64,000 bases of DNA, from assembly GCA_022072225.1 (NCBI GenBank), contig JAJVIC010000003.1, positions 1 through 64,000 on the forward strand, in the 5' to 3' direction. Made by a program: the position numbers and the translations under genes. Shown here piece after piece: positions 17,822 to 25,366 of this stretch. How positions within the stretch are numbered: position 1 is the stretch's first letter; every line of letters begins with the position of its first letter. The notes under the pieces were generated by a model. The model was not told where the DNA came from. It saw only the letters and a list, made by a program, of their open reading frames with translations, and searched no databases. The stretch is from Bacteroidia bacterium (GTDB lineage Bacteria > Bacteroidota > Bacteroidia > SXHM01).

Positions 17822-19012
17822 GTGAAAGAAAAAATCAAATCGCTTTCAGAAAAATACTTCAGCGAAGTTGTTGCGCTTCGCAGGCATCTGCACGCAAATC
17901 CTGAATTATCTTTTGAAGAATTTAATACCTCTGCTTTTGTTTGCTCCAAGTTAGATGAGTGGAAAATTCCTTACAAAAAAGGAATTGTAAAAACAGGAAT
18001 TATCGCATTAATCGAAGGAAAAAATCCTGAGAAAAAAGCAATTGCACTTCGAGCAGATTTAGATGCTCTGCCGATAAAAGAAGAAAATAAAAAGGAATAC
18101 GTTTCAAAAAATGTTGGGGTTATGCATGCCTGCGGGCATGATGTGCATACCTCTTCATTGTTGGGCGCAGCAAAAATTCTGAATGAATTGAAAAGTGAAT
18201 TTGAAGGAACTGTGAAACTGATTTTTCAGCCGGGAGAAGAAAAACTTCCGGGTGGCGCTTCGCTGATGATAAACGAAGGTGTTTTAAAAAATCCTGAGCC
18301 ACAAAGCATTTTTGCTCAGCATGTTTTTCCAAGCATGGAAACAGGAAAAGTGGGTTTCCGCCCGGGAATGTATATGGCTTCAACCGATGAGATTTACATC
18401 ACCGTAAAAGGCAAAGGCGGACACGCTGCTATGCCCGCAAATTATGTCAATCCGCTATTGATTGCCTCAAAATTATTGGTTGCGTTGCAGGCAGAATTTA
18501 TGGATGAAAAAACCAAAACAATTCCAACTATTCCTACTGTTCTTGCTTTCGGAAAAATAACCGGAATGGGCGCTACCAATGTAATACCTGACGAAGTAAA
18601 GATAGAAGGAACCTTCCGCACCATGGATGAAAAATGGAGAGACGAGGCTTACGAAAAAATGAAAGACATAGCCGCAAAAGTTTTTGAAGAAAACTGTGGC
18701 AGCGGTGAATTCAATATCATGCGCGGTTATCCTTTTTTGGTGAACAATGAAGAGTTGACCCAAAAAGCCATCGCCAACGCGAAAGAATTTATGGGTGCAG
18801 AAAATGTAGAGCTGCTTGACCTGCGCATGACGGCAGAAGATTTTGCTTTTTACTCGCAACATATTCCTGCATGCTTTTACCGTTTAGGAACCGGAAATAA
18901 AAAACTCGGCATCACCAGCGGAGTACATACTTCCACCTTTGACATTGATGAAGAAGCGCTGAAAACCGGAATGGGTTTAATGGCGTGGCTGGCGTTGTGC
19001 GAACTGAAATAA
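17822..19012 (+). CDS. M20 family amidohydrolase (hippurate/N-acyl-amino-acid hydrolase type)
   Basis: A 396-aa di-metal hydrolase that splits N-acylated amino acids. It starts with GTG, 4 bp after the TSUP gene. Ligand motifs are MHACGHDVHTS, FQPGEEKLPGGA, the glutamate pair in that motif, FAQHVFPS, and DFAFYSQHIPACFYRLG near the end. The lid/dimerisation domain begins at about residue 180 with TDEIYITVKGKGGHAAMP. Its last 36 bp overlap the convergent gene ending at 18977. Confidence 0.95.
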   Translation: MKEKIKSLSEKYFSEVVALRRHLHANPELSFEEFNTSAFVCSKLDEWKIPYKKGIVKTGIIALIEGKNPEKKAIALRADLDALPIKEENKKEYVSKNVGVMHACGHDVHTSSLLGAAKILNELKSEFEGTVKLIFQPGEEKLPGGASLMINEGVLKNPEPQSIFAQHVFPSMETGKVGFRPGMYMASTDEIYITVKGKGGHAAMPANYVNPLLIASKLLVALQAEFMDEKTKTIPTIPTVLAFGKITGMGATNVIPDEVKIEGTFRTMDEKWRDEAYEKMKDIAAKVFEENCGSGEFNIMRGYPFLVNNEELTQKAIANAKEFMGAENVELLDLRMTAEDFAFYSQHIPACFYRLGTGNKKLGITSGVHTSTFDIDEEALKTGMGLMAWLALCELK

Positions 19013-19876
19013 TCCGCCACTGTGAACAGCAACAATCGTTGCTCCTTTTTCAAAATAATTTTTCTGTATCAAATCAAAAACCCCGAACATCATTTTTCCG
19101 GTGTAAACAAAATCAAGTTGGATGTTGTGCTTTGATTTGAAGTTGTCAATAAAGTTCAGTAGTTCTGCGTTCTTTTTTGCGTAGCCTCCGAAATGATATT
19201 CAGTTTGTAAATCTAAATTTGTTTTTAGTGGCGTTAATCTTTCTATTTCGTCTTTCAAAAACTCTCCTCCTTTTAAAACAGGGAAACCAATTGCTTTTTG
19301 GTTTTCTTTCAGTGAAGAAACAATACCTGCAATTGTTCCTCCGGTGCCAACTGCGCAACTGATATAATCAAACGGAATATCAATGAGTGAAACAATTTCA
19401 GAACAACCTTTTACTGCTAATTCGTTTGTTCCGCCCTCGGGTAAAATGTAGCAATCATCTGTCACATCGAGCGTAGTCGAGATGCTTTTATTTCTGTAAT
19501 CTTTTCTTGAAACAAACCGCAGTTCCATTCCACATTCTTTTGCAAAACGTAAAACAGGATTATCATTTTCGGCTAACTCCTCTCCACGAATTATTCCAAT
19601 CGCTTTAAAACCAAATTCTTTTCCTGCAGCAGCAGTAGCAACAATATGATTAGAGTATGCACCGCCAAAAGTTACAAGCGTATTTTTGTTTTGCTTTCGC
19701 GCTTCTTCTAAATTATATTTTAGTTTAAACCACTTGTTGCCGCTGATTTGAGGATGAGTTAAATCCAAACGCAAAACATAAAGACTGATTTCTTTTTTCT
19801 TCAAAAAATCGTCTTCAATTTTTTGCAGCGGAATTTTTCCCTGCTCCGTAAAATCAGTGCTTAACAAATTTGTCAA
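18977..19876 (-). CDS. PLP-dependent D-cysteine desulfhydrase / ACC deaminase family enzyme
   Basis: A 299-aa fold-type II PLP enzyme. The lysine that binds PLP is in SGNKWFKLKYNL, followed by TFGGAYSNHIVATAAAGK, ILPEGGTNELAVKGC and the phosphate-binding loop AVGTGGTIAG. Family members are ACC deaminases or D-cysteine desulfhydrases; which one cannot be decided here. Residues read from 19465-19484 (SISTTLDV region) are encoded by a short palindrome that looks inserted. The 3' end overlaps the amidohydrolase gene by 36 bp in opposite orientation, and its 5' end overlaps the upstream secreted-protein gene by 23 bp. Confidence 0.92.
   Translation of the reverse strand: MTNLLSTDFTEQGKIPLQKIEDDFLKKKEISLYVLRLDLTHPQISGNKWFKLKYNLEEARKQNKNTLVTFGGAYSNHIVATAAAGKEFGFKAIGIIRGEELAENDNPVLRFAKECGMELRFVSRKDYRNKSISTTLDVTDDCYILPEGGTNELAVKGCSEIVSLIDIPFDYISCAVGTGGTIAGIVSSLKENQKAIGFPVLKGGEFLKDEIERLTPLKTNLDLQTEYHFGGYAKKNAELLNFIDNFKSKHNIQLDFVYTGKMMFGVFDLIQKNYFEKGATIVAVHSGGLFQFAQRQPRH
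19465..19484. repeat. Intragenic palindrome CATCGAGC...GAGATG
   Basis: CATCGAGCGTAGTCGAGATG, a near-perfect palindrome of 20 bp, sits inside the desulfhydrase-like gene in a loop-coding region between the DYRNK and DDCYILPEGG stretches. Its composition (TCTCGACTACGCTCGA on the other strand) resembles dispersed Bacteroidota repeats. It does not break the frame. Confidence 0.65.
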
Positions 19877-20708
19877 CTGATTTTATTCCCGAAACATCCG
19901 AAACGCTGATAAAATAAACACCACCGCTAAGCTGGCTTACATCAAAACTGAAATTATTCTTTCCTTTTGTAATTTCTTTTTTGTGTTGCTGAACTAATTT
20001 TCCGGTAATGTCGGTTACGTTAATTTCAATCAACGACACTGTATTAGAATTGATGATGTAATTCAAATTATCAATTGCCGGATTGGGTTGAACTGAAGTT
20101 GAAAAACTTGTTGCCAGCGAATGTTCTTCAGCGCTTACAATGCAACTGCAATCATATTGCACGCTGCCCTGCCAGCTTCGGTCAGCACTAAAAGAGGCAT
20201 CAAATGCACCCGTGTTAAGACTTGCCGAGCCGGCAAAAATTTTGAGGTGCGAATCTTCCGCTATCACATGTCCGCTTACCGAATCAGTGTGGCCTTCAAT
20301 AGTTCCTGTTCCTCCTGTTGTGGCAATATAAAATGCAAATGTTTGTCCGGCAGGAATACAAACATCTAATAAAACAGGAATTATAGTTTCCGGTATCGGG
20401 CAACTACCTGCACAGGCAGGTTCAAAAGCAGAAACACTGCCACCCAATGTCCAGTCTGATGTATTGGTTTCGTGTCCGGCATATGTTCCCTGTCTGTAAT
20501 AAATACTGATATCGCGTGCTCCGCAATTCTGTGCCATCATTGAAAACCATTCGATATTAACATCGGTTATTGCCTGAACATCGAAATAATAAGATTTGCC
20601 GGAAAACGTATTCTGACAAGGCGATGTAAGCGAATCGCATTCCGGACTTTGTGCAAGTGCAACAAATGAAAAAATAAAGGCGAAAAAGAAGGTGTAAAGT
20701 TTTTTCAT
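19854..20708 (-). CDS. Secreted protein with type IX secretion sorting domain
   Basis: A 284-aa secreted protein. A signal peptide (ending FVALAQ) is followed by a cysteine-rich N-terminal half (SPECDSLTSPCQNTF) and a beta-sandwich. The C-terminal 75 residues form a type A T9SS sorting domain: VQPNPAIDNLNY, ITDITGKLV-like strands, then LSGGVYFISV and a final KSVDKFVKH. It would be exported through the outer membrane by T9SS and attached to the surface. The function of the body is unknown. Its last 23 bp overlap the next gene on the same strand. Confidence 0.88.
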   Translation of the reverse strand: MKKLYTFFFAFIFSFVALAQSPECDSLTSPCQNTFSGKSYYFDVQAITDVNIEWFSMMAQNCGARDISIYYRQGTYAGHETNTSDWTLGGSVSAFEPACAGSCPIPETIIPVLLDVCIPAGQTFAFYIATTGGTGTIEGHTDSVSGHVIAEDSHLKIFAGSASLNTGAFDASFSADRSWQGSVQYDCSCIVSAEEHSLATSFSTSVQPNPAIDNLNYIINSNTVSLIEINVTDITGKLVQQHKKEITKGKNNFSFDVSQLSGGVYFISVSDVSGIKSVDKFVKH

Positions 20709-20776
20709 GGGAATTGATTTTGGTTTTTACAAATGTCAGAAAAATCAATTTAGCTTTACAAAAATATTTGCGCCAC

Positions 20777-20980
20777 GTGTCTGACGATTACTTTTCAAAA
20801 CCCAAACTTGATCCCGAGGATTTCTATTACAGCCCCGAAGGCTATATTATTTTTACCGAAAAATATCACCTGAAACGCGGTTATTGCTGCAAAAGCGGAT
20901 GCAAACATTGTCCGTATAATTACAACCCGAAAACAGGGCGATTTGATAAAGAGAAAAAAGATGACGACAAAAGAGTTTAA
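20777..20980 (+). CDS. DUF5522-type small cysteine protein
   Basis: From a GTG at 20777 the protein is 67 aa (MSDDYF...), with the family core DFYYSPEGYIIFTEKYHLKR followed by GYCCKSGCKHCPY. Four closely spaced cysteines (C-C-x3-C-x2-C) suggest a metal site. Longer readings from 20714 run through what looks like the promoter region, so I prefer the GTG. It overlaps hutU by 20 bp, implying co-transcription with urocanase. Confidence 0.8.
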   Translation: MSDDYFSKPKLDPEDFYYSPEGYIIFTEKYHLKRGYCCKSGCKHCPYNYNPKTGRFDKEKKDDDKRV

Positions 20981-23042
20981 GAAAATTGTTTTGCAGGGAA
21001 TTCCTGAAAAACTTCCTGCACCCAAGCCTTACGATACTTCGCTGAACCATGCGCCCAAGCGTAAAGACATTCTTTCCGCTGAAGAAAAAAAACTTGCAGT
21101 AAGAAATGCGCTACGCTATTTTCCGAAAAAATTTCACACAGTTCTTGCCAAAGAATTTGCTGCTGAACTGAAAAATTACGGACGCATTTACATGTACCGT
21201 TTTCGTCCTGATTACAAAATTTTTGCCCGCCCGATTTCTGAATATCCTTTTAAATCAAAACAAGCAGGTGCCATCATGCACATGCTCAGTAACAACTTAG
21301 ATTATGCGGTGGCGCAGCATCCGCACGAGTTGATAACGTATGGCGGTAACGGAGCAGTATTCCAAAACTGGGCGCAGTATTTACTCACCATGAAATACTT
21401 AGCTGAAATGACCGATGAACAAACACTGGTGATGTATTCCGGCCACCCGCTTGGTTTGTTTCCTTCGCATAAAGATGCGCCCAGAGTTGTAGTTACCAAC
21501 GGCATGATGATACCCAATTACAGCAAGCAAGATGATTGGGAAAAATATAATGCGCTGGGCGTAACTCAATACGGACAAATGACTGCAGGCTCTTTCATGT
21601 ATATAGGTCCGCAAGGGATTGTACACGGAACAACAATTACAATTCTGAATGCTATCAGACTGAAGTCAAAAGTTAAAAGTCAAAAGTCAAAAAATGATAT
21701 TCCGGTCTTTGTGTCTTCCGGTTTGGGTGGCATGAGTGGCGCACAACCAAAAGCCGGAGTAATTGCAGGAGCAATTGCGGTGATTGCAGAAGTAAATCCC
21801 AAAGCAACACACACCCGCCACTCGCAGGGCTGGGTTGATGAAGTTTTCAGCGATCTGGATTTATTGATTACACGCATTGAAGTGGCACGCAACCGCAAAG
21901 AGGCAGTTTCGCTTGCTTATAGCGGGAACATTGTTGACCTCTGGGAAAAGTTTGCGAAAGAAAATGTAAAAGTTGAAATCGGTTCCGACCAGACTTCGTT
22001 GCACAATCCCTATTCAGGCGGATATTATCCTGCAGGACTTTCATTTGAAGAAGCGAAAAACATGATGGCTGAAAAGCCAGAAAAGTTTAAAAAAGAAGTT
22101 CAGAAAAGTTTGGTGCGGCAGGTGAATGCAATAAATAAAATGGTGAATAACGGAATGTATTTCTTTGATTACGGAAATGCATTTTTGCTGGAAGCCGGAA
22201 GAGCAGGTGCTGACGTATTCACCCCATCCCAACCTTCCCCGAAGGGGAAGGAGCAGAGAACACAATCCTCTCCCCCTTTGGGGGAGATAAGAGAGGGGGT
22301 ATTTCGATATCCTTCTTACGTGCAGGACATCATGGGCCCAATGTGTTTTGATTACGGCTTTGGTCCTTTCCGTTGGGTGTGCACTTCGGCTGATGCAAAA
22401 GATTTGGCAACCACAGATAAAATAGCCACTCAGGTTTTGGAAAAAATTTACAAAACCGCTCCTAAACAAATCAAACAACAACTTGCAGATAATATCCGCT
22501 GGATAAAAGAAGCACAGAAAAATAAATTGGTGGTGGGTTCACAGGCAAGGATACTTTATGCCGATGCAGAAGGCCGTATAAAAATTGCGGAAGCATTTAA
22601 TAAAGCCATAAAAGAGAAAAAAATTTCTGCCCCTGTTGTCTTGGGGCGCGACCATCACGATGTTTCGGGAACAGATTCGCCTTTCAGAGAAACTTCCAAT
22701 ATTTATGATGGCTCACAGTTCACGGCTGATATGGCAGTACAGAATTTTGTGGGCGATGCTTTCAGAGGAGCAACCTGGATTTCACTGCACAATGGCGGTG
22801 GCGTTGGCTGGGGCGAAGTAATAAACGGTGGCTTCGGATTAGTTTTGGACGGAAGTAAAGATGCAGAGCGCAGATTAAAGTCAATGCTTTTCTGGGATGT
22901 AAACAATGGAATTGCCCGCAGAAGCTGGGCAAGAAACAAAGAAGCCATGTTTGCTATTGAACGCGAAATGAAAAGAAGCAAAGGGTTAAAAGTAACCCTG
23001 CCCAACTTAGTGGATGAGAACATTGTAAATCAACTCTTTTAA
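20961..23042 (+). CDS. hutU: Urocanate hydratase
   Basis: NAD-dependent enzyme of histidine degradation converting urocanate to 4-imidazolone-5-propionate. From ATG 20961 the protein is 693 aa, longer than the usual 550-670. Core motifs are LDYAVAQHPHELITYGGNGA, MYSGHPLGLFP, SGLGGMSGAQPKA, DQTSLHNPYSGGYYP, YVQDIMGPMCFDYGFGPFRW and NGGGVGWGE. The surplus is explained in part by a 27-codon in-frame stretch at 22221-22301 made of two hairpins, and a short run of AAGTCAAAA repeats at 21664-21693 (KSKVKSQKSK). No hutH, hutI or hutG is in the window. Confidence 0.96.
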   Translation: MTTKEFKKIVLQGIPEKLPAPKPYDTSLNHAPKRKDILSAEEKKLAVRNALRYFPKKFHTVLAKEFAAELKNYGRIYMYRFRPDYKIFARPISEYPFKSKQAGAIMHMLSNNLDYAVAQHPHELITYGGNGAVFQNWAQYLLTMKYLAEMTDEQTLVMYSGHPLGLFPSHKDAPRVVVTNGMMIPNYSKQDDWEKYNALGVTQYGQMTAGSFMYIGPQGIVHGTTITILNAIRLKSKVKSQKSKNDIPVFVSSGLGGMSGAQPKAGVIAGAIAVIAEVNPKATHTRHSQGWVDEVFSDLDLLITRIEVARNRKEAVSLAYSGNIVDLWEKFAKENVKVEIGSDQTSLHNPYSGGYYPAGLSFEEAKNMMAEKPEKFKKEVQKSLVRQVNAINKMVNNGMYFFDYGNAFLLEAGRAGADVFTPSQPSPKGKEQRTQSSPPLGEIREGVFRYPSYVQDIMGPMCFDYGFGPFRWVCTSADAKDLATTDKIATQVLEKIYKTAPKQIKQQLADNIRWIKEAQKNKLVVGSQARILYADAEGRIKIAEAFNKAIKEKKISAPVVLGRDHHDVSGTDSPFRETSNIYDGSQFTADMAVQNFVGDAFRGATWISLHNGGGVGWGEVINGGFGLVLDGSKDAERRLKSMLFWDVNNGIARRSWARNKEAMFAIEREMKRSKGLKVTLPNLVDENIVNQLF
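22221..22301. repeat. Two-hairpin palindromic repeat inserted in frame within hutU
   Basis: 81 bp (27 codons) containing CCTTCCCC-GAA-GGGGAAGG (22234-22252) and CTCCCCC-TTT-GGGGGAG (22271-22287), bracketed by ACCCC and GGGGGT. It encodes residues about 421-447, a Pro/Gly/Ser/Lys-rich segment (SQPSPKGKEQ, SSPPLGEIREG) without a counterpart in the urocanase motifs on either side. Confidence 0.85.
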
Positions 23043-23151
23043 CTGATTTTCAACACTTTTAGAATTAATTATATTTTTTTTGCCTGCTTTTATAACTTTT
23101 TCAGGATTTTAAGGTAAAAAACCTGCTTCTTAGGTTGTTTGTCAAAGAATA

Positions 23152-23181
23152 TTGAACAATTTAAGGAGTTTAGTATATTTG
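23152..23181 (+). promoter_or_regulatory. Bacteroidota-type promoter
   Basis: TTG at 23152-23154 and a perfect TATATTTG (TAnnTTTG) octamer at 23174-23181 with 19 bp between them, 40 bp before the start of the 23221 gene. Confidence 0.75.
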
Positions 23182-23220
23182 CCTTGCTTTAACATAAATT
23201 AAACAGAACTATTTAATACC

Positions 23221-24015
23221 ATGAACAAAGTCTATTCTCTGTTAACCATTCTTGCCTTCTCAATGTATTCTGCATCTGCGGGAGTAATCGTTCTTGAAGG
23301 AAATTATCAGGGCAAAAATCTTTATGTACAAAATCCGTTCGCCAGTTCAGGTGTGGGTTTTTGTGTATATGAAGTAACCATTAACGACCAAACTACAACA
23401 GACGAGATAAACTCCAGTGCATTTGAAATTGATTTTTCATTTTTTCAATTACCACTCGGTTCAAAGGTTGAAGTAAAAATAAAATACAAAGACGATTGCA
23501 AGCCAAAAGTGCTGAATGCCGAAGTATTAAAACCAATGGCAACATTTGAAATTGATGCGTTGGCAGTTAGCAAAGAAGGTGTTCTGATTTTTAATACCAA
23601 AAACGAAACAGGTAGTTTGCCCTACACTGTTGAACAGTTTCGCTGGAACAAATGGGTAGATGTTGGAACTGTTCAGGGAAAAGGATCGCCTGACTTAAAC
23701 AAATACGAATTCCAGATAGGAACTATTCATTCAGGAGAAAATAAATTCCGTTTGAAACAGGTTGATGCAAGCGGAAAACCACGTTATTCCATAGAAACAA
23801 AATACAAAAGCCCGCTGCCTCCGGTTACTTTCAATGATGCAGGCAAAAAAGTGTCAACCAGCATTTCGTTCTCAGACAAAACCATGTATGAAATTTATAA
23901 CGCGTTTGGTAACATCGTTCAAAAAGGAATTGACAAAAGCGTAGATGTTTCCAAACTTGATAAAGGAAGTTATCAGGTTAACTTTGATAATACGTTTGGT
24001 GAGTTCAAGAAATAA
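23221..24015 (+). CDS. Secreted hypothetical protein with T9SS-like C-terminal fold
   Basis: A 264-aa exported protein with signal peptide (ending MYSASA). The middle consists of beta strands (FRWNKWVDVGTV, NKFRLKQVDASGKPRYS), and the last 70 residues (SDKTMYEIYNAFGNIVQKG through LDKGSYQVNFDN) mimic a shortened type IX sorting domain. Function is unknown. A consensus promoter precedes it and a strong hairpin terminator follows, so it is a single-gene unit. Confidence 0.8.
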   Translation: MNKVYSLLTILAFSMYSASAGVIVLEGNYQGKNLYVQNPFASSGVGFCVYEVTINDQTTTDEINSSAFEIDFSFFQLPLGSKVEVKIKYKDDCKPKVLNAEVLKPMATFEIDALAVSKEGVLIFNTKNETGSLPYTVEQFRWNKWVDVGTVQGKGSPDLNKYEFQIGTIHSGENKFRLKQVDASGKPRYSIETKYKSPLPPVTFNDAGKKVSTSISFSDKTMYEIYNAFGNIVQKGIDKSVDVSKLDKGSYQVNFDNTFGEFKK

Positions 24016-24035
24016 CCTCAATATAATTTATTCAA

Positions 24036-24064
24036 AAAGCCAGTCCTTACGGATTGGCTTTTTT
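24036..24064 (+). terminator. Intrinsic terminator
   Basis: AAAGCCAGTCC / GGATTGGCTTT stem (one G-T pair) with a TTAC loop, followed by TTT. It ends the 23221 gene. Confidence 0.85.
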
Positions 24065-24075
24065 GTTAATCGGAA

Positions 24076-24477
24076 ATGGAAAAAATAGAACACATCGGTA
24101 TTGCCGTAAAAAATTTAGCAGAAGCAGAAAAAACCTATACAGCGTTGCTTGGCGTTGCTCCTTACAAACGCGAAGCAGTGGAAAGCGAACATGTAATTAC
24201 TTCGTTTTTCAAGATTGGCGAAACTAAAATTGAATTATTGGAAGCTACTTCGCCTGAAAGTGCTATTGCAAAATTTATTGAGAAAAAGGGCGAGGGCATT
24301 CATCATATTGCATATGCCGTAACCGATATTCATGCTGAAATGAAACGCCTGAAAGAACAGGGATTTGTTCTACTGAATGAGGCACCCAAAAAAGGTGCTG
24401 ATAATAAACTGATTTGCTTTGTACATCCTAAAAGCGCAGGTGGAGTGCTGACAGAACTTTGTCAGGAGATTGTTTGA
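24076..24477 (+). CDS. mce: Methylmalonyl-CoA epimerase
   Basis: Vicinal-oxygen-chelate enzyme interconverting the R and S forms of methylmalonyl-CoA in propionate metabolism. The 133-aa length is typical. Metal-ligand positions are visible: H6 in EHIGIAV, the histidine pair in GEGIHHIAYAV (76-77) and E127 in GGVLTELCQ. It follows the terminator at 24036 closely, so its promoter must overlap that region. Confidence 0.94.
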   Translation: MEKIEHIGIAVKNLAEAEKTYTALLGVAPYKREAVESEHVITSFFKIGETKIELLEATSPESAIAKFIEKKGEGIHHIAYAVTDIHAEMKRLKEQGFVLLNEAPKKGADNKLICFVHPKSAGGVLTELCQEIV

Positions 24478-24517
24478 TTTTTTTGCAATCTATTTTTCAC
24501 CACAGATTTTCACAGAT

Positions 24518-25150
24518 TTAGAAAACTTCGATAATTGTTTCGGTTGGCGGCAAATGGTAAGCGTTAATTCCAGTTTTTCGTGCGCCTTCTATGTGCTGAA
24601 TGGAGTCGTCAATAAAAAGTGTTTCGGAAGGAAGCAACTTGTTTTCGTTCAGCACCAATTCAAAAATTTCTTTGTCGGGTTTGCGCATGCCTACTTCAAA
24701 TGAGAGGTATTGTTTTTCAAAAATTTCGTCAAAAATCAGTTTACCGAAAGTCGTTTTCAAATAAGCTGAATAAGCGTTATAATGAATGATATTGGTATTG
24801 CTCAGTAAAAACAACCTGTATTTCTTAGATAATTCTTTCAATAAATCTATTCGCTGTTTGGGTAAATCAAGCAGCATAGCATTCCAGGCAGTATCTAAAT
24901 CTGTATCGGAAACGGTTTGACTGAAATAGGCTTTTAATTCCAGTCGGAATTGTTCAGGAGCAACTGCTCCTGTTTCCAGTCTGTCAAATAGATGACTTTG
25001 CTTTGCCTGCGAATATTTTTCATCAAAATCTGCAAGTCCTAAATTTTTAAACGCCTGCGAAGTAAGGCGGTAATCAATGTTCAGTATTACTCCGCCTAAA
25101 TCAAAAATGATATTTTTTGTATTAGACTGTAGGGGAAACTTATTTTGCAT
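24518..25150 (-). CDS. HAD-superfamily hydrolase
   Basis: A 210-aa haloacid-dehalogenase-like phosphatase with the start taken at the ATG at 25150; upstream in-frame codons to 25195 are read from the tRNA-like repeat. HAD motifs are NIIFDLGGVILNID (I), LLSNTN (II), KPDKEIF with the preceding lysine (III) and TLFIDDS (IV). It resembles YihX-type sugar-phosphate phosphatases; the substrate is unknown. Its 3' end meets a half copy of the CACAGATT repeat. Confidence 0.9.
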   Translation of the reverse strand: MQNKFPLQSNTKNIIFDLGGVILNIDYRLTSQAFKNLGLADFDEKYSQAKQSHLFDRLETGAVAPEQFRLELKAYFSQTVSDTDLDTAWNAMLLDLPKQRIDLLKELSKKYRLFLLSNTNIIHYNAYSAYLKTTFGKLIFDEIFEKQYLSFEVGMRKPDKEIFELVLNENKLLPSETLFIDDSIQHIEGARKTGINAYHLPPTETIIEVF

Positions 25151-25187
25151 ATTGGGTGCAAATGTATAATTTCGCAGTCCTTTTTCA

Positions 25188-25262
25188 GGGCCCATAGCTC
25201 TCCCGATAGTTATCGGGACGGTTAGAGCAATCCGCCTCAGGCGGATGGGTGAATGGTTCGAT
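25188..25262 (+). pseudogene. Decayed tRNA(CAT) copy with two embedded palindromes
   Basis: Starts with the same 13 bases as the intact tRNA (GGGCCCATAGCTC), then a palindrome CCCGATAGTTATCGGG (25202-25217), then CGGTTAGAGCAA, then TCCGCC-TCA-GGCGGA (25231-25245) exactly where the anticodon arm should be, then TGGGTG and a partial T-arm (TGGTTCGAT). The 3' acceptor strand is missing. It cannot be a functional tRNA. Confidence 0.85.
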
Positions 25263-25289
25263 TGTTCTTTATATTATTGTATTTTTTTA

Positions 25290-25366
25290 GGGCCCATAGC
25301 TCATTCGGTTAGAGCAACAGACTCATAATCTGTGGGTGCTTGGTTCGATCCCAAGTGGGCCCACCA
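25290..25366 (+). tRNA. tRNA with anticodon CAT (Met elongator or Ile2)
   Basis: Full cloverleaf: acceptor GGGCCCA / TGGGCCC with encoded ACCA, D-arm GCTC / GAGC, anticodon stem ACAGA / TCTGT with loop CTCATAA (anticodon CAT), T-arm CTTGG-TTCGATC-CCAAG. CAT could be elongator tRNA-Met or the lysidine-modified tRNA-Ile2; the sequence alone does not settle it. The 3' half is also the end of the serine-recombinase gene on the other strand. Confidence 0.95.

Noticed and set aside
20714-20776. N-terminal extension of the DUF5522-type protein
   Set aside because: The sequence looks like promoter and is not family-like; GTG 20777 begins MSDDYF.
20961-23042. A complete histidine-utilisation operon
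   Set aside because: Only hutU is present; hutH, hutI and hutG are not found next to it.
25188-25262. Second functional tRNA
   Set aside because: No anticodon arm, no 3' acceptor strand and no CCA; only the 5' half is tRNA-like.
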